This document shows positions 14,559-21,891 of a DNA stretch of 24,713 bases, one piece after another. The translations under genes were made by a program, and so were the position numbers. Below the pieces are notes generated by a model, which saw only the letters and a list, made by a program, of their open reading frames with translations, was not told the origin of the DNA and searched no databases. Position 1 is the first letter of the stretch. Every line of letters starts with the position of its first letter. The stretch is from an uncultured Collinsella sp. (GTDB lineage: Bacteria > Actinomycetota > Coriobacteriia > Coriobacteriales > Coriobacteriaceae), in the NCBI GenBank assembly GCA_900549455.1, contig UROM01000015.1, positions 1 through 24,713 on the forward strand, given 5' to 3'.

Positions 14559-15362
14559 TTAAGCGCCGGCGATGATGAGGGCTGGACGTGCGCTGTCGGT
14601 GGCCTCGGCGATTGAGGTGGCGACGGCATGATCGGGGTCACGGTCCATCACGATGGTGTCGACATCGGCAAGCTCAGCAAAGCGGTACATGCCGCGTCCG
14701 TTAACCTTGCTGGCGTCCATGAGGGCGACGCTTTGATGGGCCGCGGCGATCATCGCCGTTTTGGTCTCGGCCATCTGGGGAAAGTCGGTCGTAAAGCCGC
14801 AGCCGGGAACAAAAGCGCCAGGGCACATGACGGCAAGGTCGGCGTGGACCATTTGGAGCGCCTGCATGGTGAGCGGTCCGTACAAATAACGATGGCCTTT
14901 GCGCAGTGCCCCGCCCAGCATGACGACATCGACCGAGGGCATGCTCTCGTCGATATAATCGGCGATGGTAATGTCGGCCGTGATGACGGTGATGCCGTCG
15001 CGCTGATCGAGGAGCCGGACGAACTCGAGCGCGGTGGTGCCTGAGTCGACGAGCAGCGTGTCGCCGTCGTTGACGAGCTCGATGGCGCTTTGTGCGATGG
15101 CCTGCTTGGCAGCGACGTTGACATTGATGCGGCGATCCTGCGTGGAGACGGTCAGGCGTTTGTGGAGCGATACGGCACCACCATGTGTGCGGCGCAACTT
15201 GCCTGCTTCGGCGAGTGCGTCCAGGTCGGCGCGGGCCGTGACGGAGGACACGCCAAAGGTCTGGGCGATTTCTGCTACCTGCACCGAGGCATTATGATCG
15301 AGCATTTCCATAATGGCGGTACGGCGTTCGTCGGCAAAAGCACGGTTGGTGGCTTGGGCCAT
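14559..15362 (-). CDS. DeoR-family transcriptional regulator (LacR-like)
   Basis: A 267-residue DeoR/GlpR-family regulator. The N-terminal winged helix-turn-helix (ADERRTAIMEMLDHNASV, VAEIAQTFGVSSVTARADLDAL, about residues 10-50) leads into LRRTHGGAV, the family signature. The C-terminal sugar-phosphate-sensing domain includes LLVDSGTTALEF and GFTTDFPQMAETKTAM. The start at 15362 has GGAG upstream and fits the family N-terminus. The open frame continuing to 15497 is AT-rich and unlikely to be translated. It is divergent from a class II aldolase gene. Regulators of this family usually sense phosphorylated sugars; with lacABC in the window and shared TGTTCGATATTG sites, tagatose-6-phosphate is a reasonable guess (inference). 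Confidence 0.9.
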   Translation of the reverse strand: MAQATNRAFADERRTAIMEMLDHNASVQVAEIAQTFGVSSVTARADLDALAEAGKLRRTHGGAVSLHKRLTVSTQDRRINVNVAAKQAIAQSAIELVNDGDTLLVDSGTTALEFVRLLDQRDGITVITADITIADYIDESMPSVDVVMLGGALRKGHRYLYGPLTMQALQMVHADLAVMCPGAFVPGCGFTTDFPQMAETKTAMIAAAHQSVALMDASKVNGRGMYRFAELADVDTIVMDRDPDHAVATSIAEATDSARPALIIAGA

Positions 15363-15696
15363 GCTCGCTCCATTCTCGGCTAAATTTGCAGGAATTGTGT
15401 TGACTCTATTTTCGTTCATTTTCTTTTTGAGTAAGAAAACGCTTTTCGAATACTTATCTTTTCTATAAAAGAAAGACGTCGAACGCCCAAAATTCAATAT
15501 CGAACATGTCCGCTCGGCTCAAATTCCTTCCGTTTACTTTTCAAAAATGACTGTATTGACCTGCACGGGCTCAATATCTCGCGCGTGTAAAGCCGCTGAA
15601 TTTCATACAATGAGCGCAGTAAAACGCAAGGTAAAACGCCTTGTGAACAACTACGCCCGATGTCCAGATGCGGGCGAGGGAGAGGAGCAAACGCTC
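15363..15696. other. Divergent control region, deoR-type regulator / aldolase
   Basis: This 334-base AT-rich gap has no supported gene. It holds TTTTC-GTTCA-TTTTC (15409-15423), the palindrome GAAAA-CGC-TTTTC (15435-15447) and a TGTTCGATATTG site on the minus strand (15495-15506). Repeats of this kind are common in DeoR-family operators. I did not find a clear promoter. Confidence 0.6.
15495..15506 (-). promoter_or_regulatory. DeoR-type half-operator shared with lacF
   Basis: TGTTCGATATTG on the minus strand is identical over 12 bases to the start of the site before lacF (2347-2358) and similar to that before lacA. This links the three promoters to one regulator (inference). Confidence 0.4.
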
Positions 15697-16554
15697 ATGG
15701 CACTTGTTACCACCGAAAAGATGCTCAAGGACGCTCAGGCCGGCCACTACGCCGTCGGCGCGTTCAACGTCGAGAACCTCGAGTTTGTTATGGCCGTTCT
15801 GGCCGCTGCCGAGGAGACCAAGTCCCCCGTCATCATGCAGACCACCCCGGGCACCATTAAGACCGCTGGCCTGGATTACTTCTACGGCATGGTCAAGGCT
15901 GCCGCCGAGCGCGCTTCCGTGCCCGTCGCTCTGCACCTCGATCACGGCGACGGCTATGACCGCTGCATGCAGGCTTTCCGCACTGGCTACACCTCTGTCA
16001 TGATCGACGGCTCGCACGAGTCCTTCGAGGACAACATCGCTCTGACCAAGTCCGTCGCCGATGCTGGCCGCGCCATGGGCGTGCCCGTCGAGGCCGAGCT
16101 CGGCAAGGTTGGCGGCAAGGAGGACGACGGTCCCGCGGTTGAGGGCGAGAGCCCCTACACCGATCCGGCCGAGGCCAAGGAGTTCGTCGAGCGCACCGGC
16201 TGCACCTCTCTCGCAATTGGCGTTGGCACCAGCCACGGCGTGTACACGAGCGATCCGCATATCGAGCAGTCCGTGGTCAAGGCTATCCGCGACGCCGTCG
16301 ACGTGCCGCTGGTTCTGCACGGTACCTCCGGTGTGCCTGATGAGCAGGTTGCCGAGGCTGTGAAGAACGGCATCTGCAAGGTCAACTACGCCACCGAGCT
16401 GCGTCAGGCCTACACCAAGGGCTTCATGGCCTACATGGCCGAGAACCCCGCCTGCTTCGATCCCAAGAAGCCGGCCAAGGAGGGCATGCGTGAGATCACC
16501 GAGCTGGTTAAGATCCGCATGACCAACCTCAACTCCGTGGGCAAAGCAGAGTAA
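15697..16554 (+). CDS. Class II ketose-1,6-bisphosphate aldolase (tagatose or fructose)
   Basis: A 285-residue zinc-dependent aldolase that cleaves a ketose bisphosphate into dihydroxyacetone phosphate and glyceraldehyde-3-phosphate. Asp82 and His83 (LHLDHGD), His180 (GTSHGVY) and His208 (LHGTSG) match the catalytic and zinc residues of GatY/KbaY at the same positions. VEAELGKVGGKEDD and KVNYATELRQAY also resemble GatY/KbaY more than the long FbaA type. The ATG at 15697 has AGAGGAG upstream; the frame open from 15547 lacks a site. It would complete the tagatose pathway of lacABC, which lacks a class I LacD here. It could instead, or also, be the glycolytic fructose-bisphosphate aldolase, since the fold does not decide. 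No GatZ/KbaZ-like partner gene is seen. Confidence 0.9.
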   Translation: MALVTTEKMLKDAQAGHYAVGAFNVENLEFVMAVLAAAEETKSPVIMQTTPGTIKTAGLDYFYGMVKAAAERASVPVALHLDHGDGYDRCMQAFRTGYTSVMIDGSHESFEDNIALTKSVADAGRAMGVPVEAELGKVGGKEDDGPAVEGESPYTDPAEAKEFVERTGCTSLAIGVGTSHGVYTSDPHIEQSVVKAIRDAVDVPLVLHGTSGVPDEQVAEAVKNGICKVNYATELRQAYTKGFMAYMAENPACFDPKKPAKEGMREITELVKIRMTNLNSVGKAE

Positions 16555-16578
16555 CAGCAAGGGTACTCTGATCCCACC

Positions 16579-16731
16579 GGACGGCTTGGGCGGGTCCCCG
16601 TACTTAGTTTCCAAAACGTCCTCGCGCATGAAGGCCCCCGTTGCCTCGCTTCTACGAAGCGTTGGCAACGGGGGCCTTCGCGCTGCGGAATGATTTTGGA
16701 AACTAAGTACGGGGACCCGCCCAAGCCGTCC
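16579..16731. repeat. 153-base nested palindrome with 38-base perfect arms
   Basis: The arms 16579-16616 and 16694-16731 are perfect 38-base inverted copies containing GGGTCCCCGTACTTAGTTTCC. Inside is a second stem of 15 bases (16631-16645 with 16664-16678) and an innermost CGCTTC-TAC-GAAGCG. It begins 25 bases after the aldolase stop. It resembles a short insertion-like palindromic element carrying a terminator-like core. Confidence 0.9.
16631..16678 (+). terminator. Terminator-like hairpin after the aldolase gene
   Basis: AAGGCCCCCGTTGCC pairs with GGCAACGGGGGCCTT. There is no T run after it in either direction, so it is at best a weak or factor-assisted terminator. Confidence 0.45.
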
Positions 16732-17148
16732 TGCTCGATCGCCCTTGTGGCGTTGGGGCGGAAATGGGTGGGGCGTCAGGGCTTCTTTGCTGATGAGGGG
16801 TTAGTATGCCCGGGCTTGGTTGGGGAATGACTTGTTTAGGGATGCTTGGAGCTTTTCGAACGATGCTCGCAAGTTGAGGCTCTGGTCGGTTGAGCGTTTG
16901 GCTTTTGTGGTGGGGGAGTCGAGGAGGCCGTTTCTCTGTGTCGGGGGGAAGGAGAAAAGGTCTGCATGTTTTAGGGATGGCTGCTGTGCTGCGTCGTTGG
17001 AAGAATGCATGCTTATGCGGCCTCCTCGATGTCCACCAAAAGGTTGCGCACGGGGTATGCTGCTAGGTCCCGTGCGTTGGCAGTATTATGCCGCGGCTGC
17101 TGCAAAGAAGCGCTAAAGAAAGGCTTAACCTGGTTTGGTGTTACGATG

Positions 17149-17164
17149 AAACTGCAGGTCAGAG
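17149..17164 (+). repeat. 16-base repeat shared with 21556-21571
   Basis: AAACTGCAGGTCAGAG is exactly repeated inside the inverted-repeat element at 21502-21622. Both copies are intergenic. This suggests a remnant of the same element. Confidence 0.5.
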
Positions 17165-17264
17165 GTATCGAATAACACTTTTGAAAGGGTTTGGGCTTAA
17201 GGGCTTTCTAAGGTTTGTGGCGCGGATGTGGCTCGCCTGTGTGGGGCGTGTGGATGGCTCGTTC

Positions 17265-18254
17265 CTAGCGCTGCGGCTCTGCGGCGCGCACCTGCTCGAT
17301 GACCTTTTTCATCGTGGCGTCGATGCGGTCTTTTTTGAGCTCGCATTCCCAGATGGTTATGGGTGTCCAGCCCATTTGAGTGAGTGCGTTGATGGCTGCT
17401 CGGTCGCGCTCGACGTTGCGGCGAAACTTTGCCTCCCAAAACTCAACGTTGCGCTTGGGCTGGCTAGGGTTGCACTTGGGGCAGCGATGCCAAAAGCAGC
17501 CGTTGACAAAGATGGCGATCTTGCGCCCGGGAAAGGCGATGTCGGGCTTGCCGGGAACCTTCCATTCCAAGCGATAGCCCGTAAGGCCCGCAGCCCGTAG
17601 GCGCTGACGTACGAGCAACTCGGGCTTGGTGTTGGCGCGCTTGTTGCCCTTCATGGATTTTTTGATGGCGGCGCGACGGCGGACCAGTTCGCGCTCGTCA
17701 GCGGAGAGGTCCGAGGTATCGATGCCGTCTAACAGGCCGGGCTTGGCCCGCTTTTTGCTGCGGCGCTTAGGTGCGCGCTTGGGTTTGGAAGCGGGCTCAT
17801 CGGTCGTGGTGGCCTCGGCGTCGTTGGCGGTGCCGTTGGCCTCAAGCCGATCTTCCTTCAGCTCAATCAGGGCATCAATGAGCCCCTTGTCGGCGGGCAT
17901 CCATTCCACCGTGGCAAGCGAGGTGCGCGGAATCCAGCGGATATCAAGCTGGCGGTCGTGCTTCTGGGGCTCGCCGGACTCTTTGGCCATCGAGCAGTAG
18001 TAGCACTCCATTGAGAGATGAAAATCGGGGTAGTCGTACTCAACGGTGTAAAAATCGCGCAGGTTGGTGACTTTTACCTGCAGCTCTTCCATAAGCTCGC
18101 GTCGCACGGCGTCTTCGGGTGTCTCGCCGCGCATGAGCTTGCCACCGGGGAACTCCCAAAGTCCCTGCATGTTGCCATAGCCGCGCTGCACGGCAAGTAA
18201 CTCATCGGATCCTTCCTTGCGAATGATCCCAGCGGCAACATGAACAGTTTTCAA
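17265..18254 (-). CDS. Nudix hydrolase-Vsr endonuclease fusion protein
   Basis: A 329-residue two-domain protein. Residues 1-135 form a MutT-like Nudix hydrolase: VAAGIIRKEG, GLWEFPGGKL and the Nudix box G38-x5-E44-x7-R52-E53-L-x-E56-E57, with Gln replacing the usual final Gly. Such enzymes clear oxidised or other damaged nucleotides. Residues 136-195 are a linker with a very basic patch (KPKRAPKRRSKKRAK). Residues 196-325 are a very-short-patch-repair (Vsr) type nicking endonuclease: NTKPELLVRQRLRAAGL, VPGKPDIAFP (metal-binding Asp238), IFVNGCFWHRCPKC (His256; zinc ligands Cys253, Cys258/261), NVERDRAAINAL and TIWECEL (Cys304). The start is probably TTG at 18254 with AGAGGA six bases upstream; the frame continuing to 18839 only mirrors the transporter gene. 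No cytosine methylase lies nearby. Confidence 0.88.
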   Translation of the reverse strand: MKTVHVAAGIIRKEGSDELLAVQRGYGNMQGLWEFPGGKLMRGETPEDAVRRELMEELQVKVTNLRDFYTVEYDYPDFHLSMECYYCSMAKESGEPQKHDRQLDIRWIPRTSLATVEWMPADKGLIDALIELKEDRLEANGTANDAEATTTDEPASKPKRAPKRRSKKRAKPGLLDGIDTSDLSADERELVRRRAAIKKSMKGNKRANTKPELLVRQRLRAAGLTGYRLEWKVPGKPDIAFPGRKIAIFVNGCFWHRCPKCNPSQPKRNVEFWEAKFRRNVERDRAAINALTQMGWTPITIWECELKKDRIDATMKKVIEQVRAAEPQR

Positions 18255-18354
18255 CAGGAGTCCTCTCTCAACATCAACACGCGGCAGGTTAGCTACCCGT
18301 ACCTTACACAACGGTAAGGCAAGCGTAAGCCATATCGATGATAGCCGACTCGTC

Positions 18355-18392
18355 TTCTTGCGACTATAGATGCCGTAGACTAATCGCAAGAA
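18355..18392 (+). promoter_or_regulatory. Inverted repeat over the leader of the ABC transporter gene
   Basis: TTCTTGCGA (18355-18363) and TCGCAAGAA (18384-18392) are perfect 9-base arms with a 20-base spacer containing TATAGAT, a possible -10 box. The right arm runs into the ribosome site GAAAGGA (18390-18396). It could be an operator or a hairpin that hides the ribosome site. Confidence 0.45.
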
Positions 18393-18402
18393 AGGACTCG
18401 GT

Positions 18403-19188
18403 ATGCAAACCACGCACATGGCGACCCCGGTACTGGAGGTCGCGCATCTCGAAAAGGTATATGGAGCGCTGGGCAACGTGACCCGTGCGCTCAACGACGT
18501 CAGCTTTACCGTCAACCGCGGCGAATTTGTTGGCATCATGGGCGCTTCGGGCTCGGGCAAGTCGACGTTGCTCAACTGCGTGTCGACCATCGATAGCGCC
18601 ACAAGTGGCACGATCCGCATCAACGGGCAGGACGTAACACGCATGAAACAGGCCAAGCTTTCGCAGTTCCGCCGCGAGGAGCTCGGCTTTATCTTCCAGG
18701 ACTCCAACCTGCTCGATACGCTCACGGCACGCGAGAACATCGCCCTGCCGCTCACCATCGCCCGCACAAACTCGGCAGAGATCTCGACCCGCGTGCAGGA
18801 TGTGGCAGCGCGCCTGTCCATCAGCCAGGTGCTCGACAAGTATCCCTACCAGATGTCCGGCGGTCAGCAGCAGCGCGTTGCCGCGGCTCGCGCGCTCGTC
18901 ACCGACCCCACCATGATCATGGCCGACGAGCCTACCGGCGCCCTCGACTCCAAAAGCGCCCGCCTGTTGCTCGAGAGCCTAGAGGCCCTCAACCGCCGCC
19001 TGCGCGCCACCGTGCTCATGGTCACGCACGACAGCTTTGCCGCCAGCTACACGAGCCGTGTGCTGTTTATCCGCGACGGCAAGATCTTCACCGAGCTGCG
19101 CCGCGGCGACACCGACCGCCGAGAGTTCTTCGACCGCATTATGGAGGTCGTTGCCATGATGGGCGGTGAGGGCTCCGATGCTCTGTAA
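18403..19188 (+). CDS. ABC transporter ATP-binding protein, BceA type
   Basis: A 261-residue nucleotide-binding subunit of the MacB/BceA type. It has Walker A GASGSGKST, Q-loop FIFQDSNLL, signature MSGGQQQRVAAARAL, Walker B MIMADEPTGALD and H-loop MVTHD, all intact. Together with the adjacent large permease it forms a BceAB-like transporter. Members of that family protect against cell-wall-active peptides or sense them. The ATG at 18403 has GAAAGGA upstream. The stop overlaps the permease start by 11 bases. No histidine kinase or response regulator is adjacent, unlike many bceAB loci. The cargo is unknown. Confidence 0.93.
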   Translation: MQTTHMATPVLEVAHLEKVYGALGNVTRALNDVSFTVNRGEFVGIMGASGSGKSTLLNCVSTIDSATSGTIRINGQDVTRMKQAKLSQFRREELGFIFQDSNLLDTLTARENIALPLTIARTNSAEISTRVQDVAARLSISQVLDKYPYQMSGGQQQRVAAARALVTDPTMIMADEPTGALDSKSARLLLESLEALNRRLRATVLMVTHDSFAASYTSRVLFIRDGKIFTELRRGDTDRREFFDRIMEVVAMMGGEGSDAL

Positions 19189-21400
19189 ACTCGCTTGGGG
19201 CAACGTTCGCCGCGCCGGCCGCGACTACCTCGTCTACCTTTTGACGCTCACCTTGGGCGTCACGGTCTTCTATGCCTTTAACACCATCTCGATGCAGGTC
19301 GACATCGCCGGAATCGATGAAAAGGGCCTGGCGCAGGTAATGGGCAGCATGCTCGGCGACCTGACGTACTTTTTGGCCGGTGTCATGGCCTTTTTGATGG
19401 TGTATGCCAATAACTTCATCATGAAACGCCGCAAGAAGGAGTTTGGCCTGTACCAGGTGCTCGGCATGGGGCGCGGGCGCGTCGCCACGATCATGGCGCT
19501 CGAGACCGTGATAGTGTCGGTCGTGGCCTTTGTCGCCGGCATTGTGCTGGGTGTGGGACTCTCCCAGCTCATGACGTTCTTTACGGCCTCGCTTTTTAAG
19601 ACACAGATCGCCAATTTCCACTTCTTTTTCTCGGTGCATGCGTTCAATCTGACCCTTGCCTGCATGCTCGTAATGTTTGTGCTCACGCTACTGCTGAACC
19701 TTCGCGCCGTGCGTCGTACCAAACTCATCGAGCTTATGGGTGCCGAGCGTCGCAACGAGAGCATCAAGACACGCAACCCCTGGATCGCGATTGCCATCTT
19801 TGCCGTGGGCGTGGTGCTTGTGGGCGTGGCCTATTACCGTCTGCTACGTGATGGGTTCCCGCTAACCGCGACGGACAGCAAGCTGCAAGAGGCCATGAAC
19901 CAGTTTGGTATTACGACCGCTATGGTTACAGTTGGCACCTTTGCCCTGTTCTGGGGACTCTCGGGCATGCTCATCAAGCTGCTGCAGAGCCTGCGCGGCG
20001 TGTATTGGCGCGGCCTCAACATGTTTACCGTGCGCCAGCTTGCGGCCAAGGTCAACACGGTGTGCTTTTCGATGGGCGTCATCGCGATGCTCCTGTTTTT
20101 GGCCATCACCTCGGTGACGTGCGGTATGTCGATTGCCAACGTGATGAACGAAAACCTGGAGCGCTATAACCCTGTTGATGTGTCTCAGACGTATGTCTAT
20201 TACACGCCCGATACGCTCGACTACTACAAGGAGTATGTCAATCCGTCTGAGGCCGATCGCATGGTGCTGGCCGATAGTACGGTCGATTTGTACTCCGCAT
20301 GGCACGGCGATTCATGGCACGGCGATCGTAAGGGCAAGTCGGCGGGCAACAACGACGAGACCGGCAAGAAGGTCAATATCGCCGATGTTGCAGGCGAGCA
20401 TGTGCAGATCGATTCGTATCTGAGTTACCCATTTGGCGGCTCGAATCCTTCGGTGACCCCAAGTGAGATGTGCAAGATCATGGGCGAAAAGCTTCCCAAG
20501 GCGTTCGGGGGTAGCAATGCCGATACGATGGGTCTGTTTGTGACGCCGGCGAGCCAGTACAACAAACTGCGTCAGATGATGGGCGAGGAGCCGGTGCACA
20601 TCGGTCACGACCAGTATCTACTCACATGTGATATGGGCGGCGAGCTGGTCGACCTGTACACCAAGTATATGGCTGGCGGCCATGCCCTTACCTTGGGCGG
20701 GCATACGCTCAAGCCCGCAACCGATAAGTCGGACGAAGATACGGCGGCCATCGCCAACTCGGCGATGGGCAGTAATGGGGGTACCGTCGTCGTTGCCGAC
20801 GAGCTGTTGTCCCAGCTTAATCTGCAGCCGTATTCCAGTAGCCTGCTCGTTAACTACAAACAGGGGATGGATACGACCGAGGCAGACGAGAGCATTAAAT
20901 ACACTCTGCTCGACAATCTGCTCGTTGACGGCAAAGAGCCGGGGTCGTGGGGAATCTTTATCACACGCTCCGAGATGTACACGCAGGCAGCGCAAATGAA
21001 CGGTCTTATTAGTTACCTAGCCATCTACATCGGCTTTGTATTGGTCGTTGCATGCGCGGCGATTCTGTCGATCCAGCAACTCTCCAACGTGGCCGACGGC
21101 AGCCGCAGCTATCGTGTGCTGGCACAGATCGGCTGCGACGACCGCCAGATTCGCCATTCGGTGATGGCGCAGCAAGCGGTATTCTTCCTGTTCCCGCTGG
21201 CAGTGGGCCTGGCGCACTCCTTTGTGGCACTTAAGGTGATCATCGAGTTGGTGAGCATTTTCGGAAATATGAGCATTGGCGGTACCGTGGGCCTCACCTG
21301 TGCAATCTTCCTGGCAGCATACGGTGGCTACTTCCTGGTGACCTACCTCATGAGCACCGGCATGGTACAAGCTGCCATCGCCACCCGCTACAGCGAGTAA
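19178..21400 (+). CDS. ABC transporter permease, BceB/FtsX type
   Basis: A 740-residue permease with the ten-segment BceB layout. Hydrophobic segments lie at about residues 17-35, 62-82, 104-130, 150-175, 203-226, 244-268, 291-318, 608-632, 660-683 and 699-725. Between segments seven and eight is a large extracellular domain of about 285 residues, the part that binds peptide antibiotics in known BceB proteins. The N-terminal LAWGNVRRAGRDYLVYLLTLTLGV and KRRKKEFGLYQVLGMGRG are typical of the family. I prefer the ATG at 19178, with GGTGAGGG upstream, over an in-frame GTG at 19166. It overlaps the ATPase gene, so translation is likely coupled. A strong terminator follows. Confidence 0.93.
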   Translation: MLCKLAWGNVRRAGRDYLVYLLTLTLGVTVFYAFNTISMQVDIAGIDEKGLAQVMGSMLGDLTYFLAGVMAFLMVYANNFIMKRRKKEFGLYQVLGMGRGRVATIMALETVIVSVVAFVAGIVLGVGLSQLMTFFTASLFKTQIANFHFFFSVHAFNLTLACMLVMFVLTLLLNLRAVRRTKLIELMGAERRNESIKTRNPWIAIAIFAVGVVLVGVAYYRLLRDGFPLTATDSKLQEAMNQFGITTAMVTVGTFALFWGLSGMLIKLLQSLRGVYWRGLNMFTVRQLAAKVNTVCFSMGVIAMLLFLAITSVTCGMSIANVMNENLERYNPVDVSQTYVYYTPDTLDYYKEYVNPSEADRMVLADSTVDLYSAWHGDSWHGDRKGKSAGNNDETGKKVNIADVAGEHVQIDSYLSYPFGGSNPSVTPSEMCKIMGEKLPKAFGGSNADTMGLFVTPASQYNKLRQMMGEEPVHIGHDQYLLTCDMGGELVDLYTKYMAGGHALTLGGHTLKPATDKSDEDTAAIANSAMGSNGGTVVVADELLSQLNLQPYSSSLLVNYKQGMDTTEADESIKYTLLDNLLVDGKEPGSWGIFITRSEMYTQAAQMNGLISYLAIYIGFVLVVACAAILSIQQLSNVADGSRSYRVLAQIGCDDRQIRHSVMAQQAVFFLFPLAVGLAHSFVALKVIIELVSIFGNMSIGGTVGLTCAIFLAAYGGYFLVTYLMSTGMVQAAIATRYSE

Positions 21401-21437
21401 CAAGCGGGCAAAACCGTCGCAAAATTAGAGGTGTATG

Positions 21438-21478
21438 ACCGCCGCGAAGGGACCAGGGGCCCTTTCGCGGCGGTTTTT
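21438..21478 (+). terminator. Terminator after the BceB-type permease gene
   Basis: ACCGCCGCGAAGGG pairs with CCCTTTCGCGGCGGT around an 8-base loop, followed by TTTTT. It lies about 40 bases past the stop. Confidence 0.93.
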
Positions 21479-21501
21479 GCCAATCTGGTGCGTCTCAGAT
21501 A

Positions 21502-21622
21502 CAAGTGAGTAGACTTTTTTGAACCTGCCGAGCACATCGTGACAAATGATCTATAAAACTGCAGGTCAGAGCTGTGGCGTTTTGGGGCGTGCTTGGCCTC
21601 CTGCAAAAAGCCTACTCACTTG
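21502..21622. repeat. 121-base element with terminal inverted repeats CAAGTGAGTAG
   Basis: CAAGTGAGTAGACTTTTTTG (21502-21521) is inverted with two differences at 21604-21622. The interior holds AAACTGCAGGTCAGAG, repeated exactly at 17149-17164. The size and ends resemble a small non-autonomous mobile element, but no target duplication was confirmed. Confidence 0.65.
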
Positions 21623-21665
21623 GTTTTTCTGCTAGAAGACCGCCACGAGGGAAGGCAACTCCCCC

Positions 21666-21727
21666 GGGTAGTCGTTGGGGACGTTCTTAAACGACTAGTC
21701 AAACAAGAACGTCCCCAATGACTACCC
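21666..21727. repeat. GGGGAC-type palindrome, copy 3
   Basis: The 23-base arms GGGTAGTCRTTGGGGACGTTCTT (21666-21688, and inverted at 21705-21727) differ at one position. The centre is AAACGACTAGTC. It has the same core as the copies at 3021 and 7677. Confidence 0.85.
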
Positions 21728-21785
21728 CAAGGAATGTCCCTGACTGCCGGCAGAAAAGGAGCGTCCCTAACTGCCACATCAAACG

Positions 21786-21815
21786 AAAGGGCGCCGACCT
21801 TCTGGTCGCGCCCTT
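21786..21815 (-). terminator. Terminator after the DAHP synthase gene
   Basis: AAGGGCGC-GACC and GGTC-GGCGCCCTT pair with a single bulge around a 4-base loop. On the minus strand TTTCGTTTG follows. It lies about 75 bases past the stop. Confidence 0.75.
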
Positions 21816-21863
21816 GAAGTTGAACGTCAGATTGTCCAGGTGCGGCCCGCGCAGCGTCGAGCC

Positions 21864-21891
21864 GTTACGGCGTTTGGTAAAACGCCGTAAC
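21864..21891 (-). repeat. Stop-proximal hairpin, copy 2
   Basis: On the minus strand GTTACGGCGTTT and AAACGCCGTAAC enclose TACC immediately after the DAHP synthase stop codon. It matches the copy after lacC (7496-7523) except for a compensated CG/GC swap in the stem. GGCTCGACGCTGC follows. Confidence 0.85.

Larger units (their letters stand above)
16555..17264. other. Gene-poor region with palindromic repeats
   Basis: The first 180 bases are a nested palindrome (16579-16731). From 16732 to 17264 I see no gene I would defend. Two overlapping small frames (plus 16820-17116 and minus 16801-17010) lack recognisable domains. A hairpin (CGCACGGG / CCCGTGCG near 17046-17078) and a 16-base sequence shared with the element at 21502 (17149-17164) are present. 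It may be decayed coding or repeat DNA. Confidence 0.6.
21401..21891. other. Repeat-rich region between the permease and DAHP synthase genes
   Basis: No gene is supported in these 491 bases. In order there is a terminator, an inverted-repeat element (21502-21622), a GGGGAC palindrome (21666-21727), two short GTCCCTAACTGCC-like repeats (about 21735-21777), the DAHP synthase terminator and a stop-proximal hairpin. Confidence 0.8.

Noticed and set aside
15363..15497. N-terminal extension of the DeoR-type regulator
   Set aside because: AT-rich operator-like DNA without a ribosome site. The family N-terminus and a GGAG site agree with 15362.
16801..17116. Small frames on both strands (98 and 69 residues)
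   Set aside because: No domain, atypical composition and overlapping each other; not defensible as genes, though a decayed gene is possible.
17265..18254. Vsr domain inactive because Asn replaces the E. coli active-site His64
   Set aside because: From memory this position varies among Vsr homologues, while the metal-binding Asp, His256 and the zinc cysteines are present.
18255..18839. N-terminal extension of the Nudix-Vsr frame to 524 residues
   Set aside because: The added part is antisense to the transporter ATPase gene. A TTG start with a good ribosome site fits the Nudix domain start.
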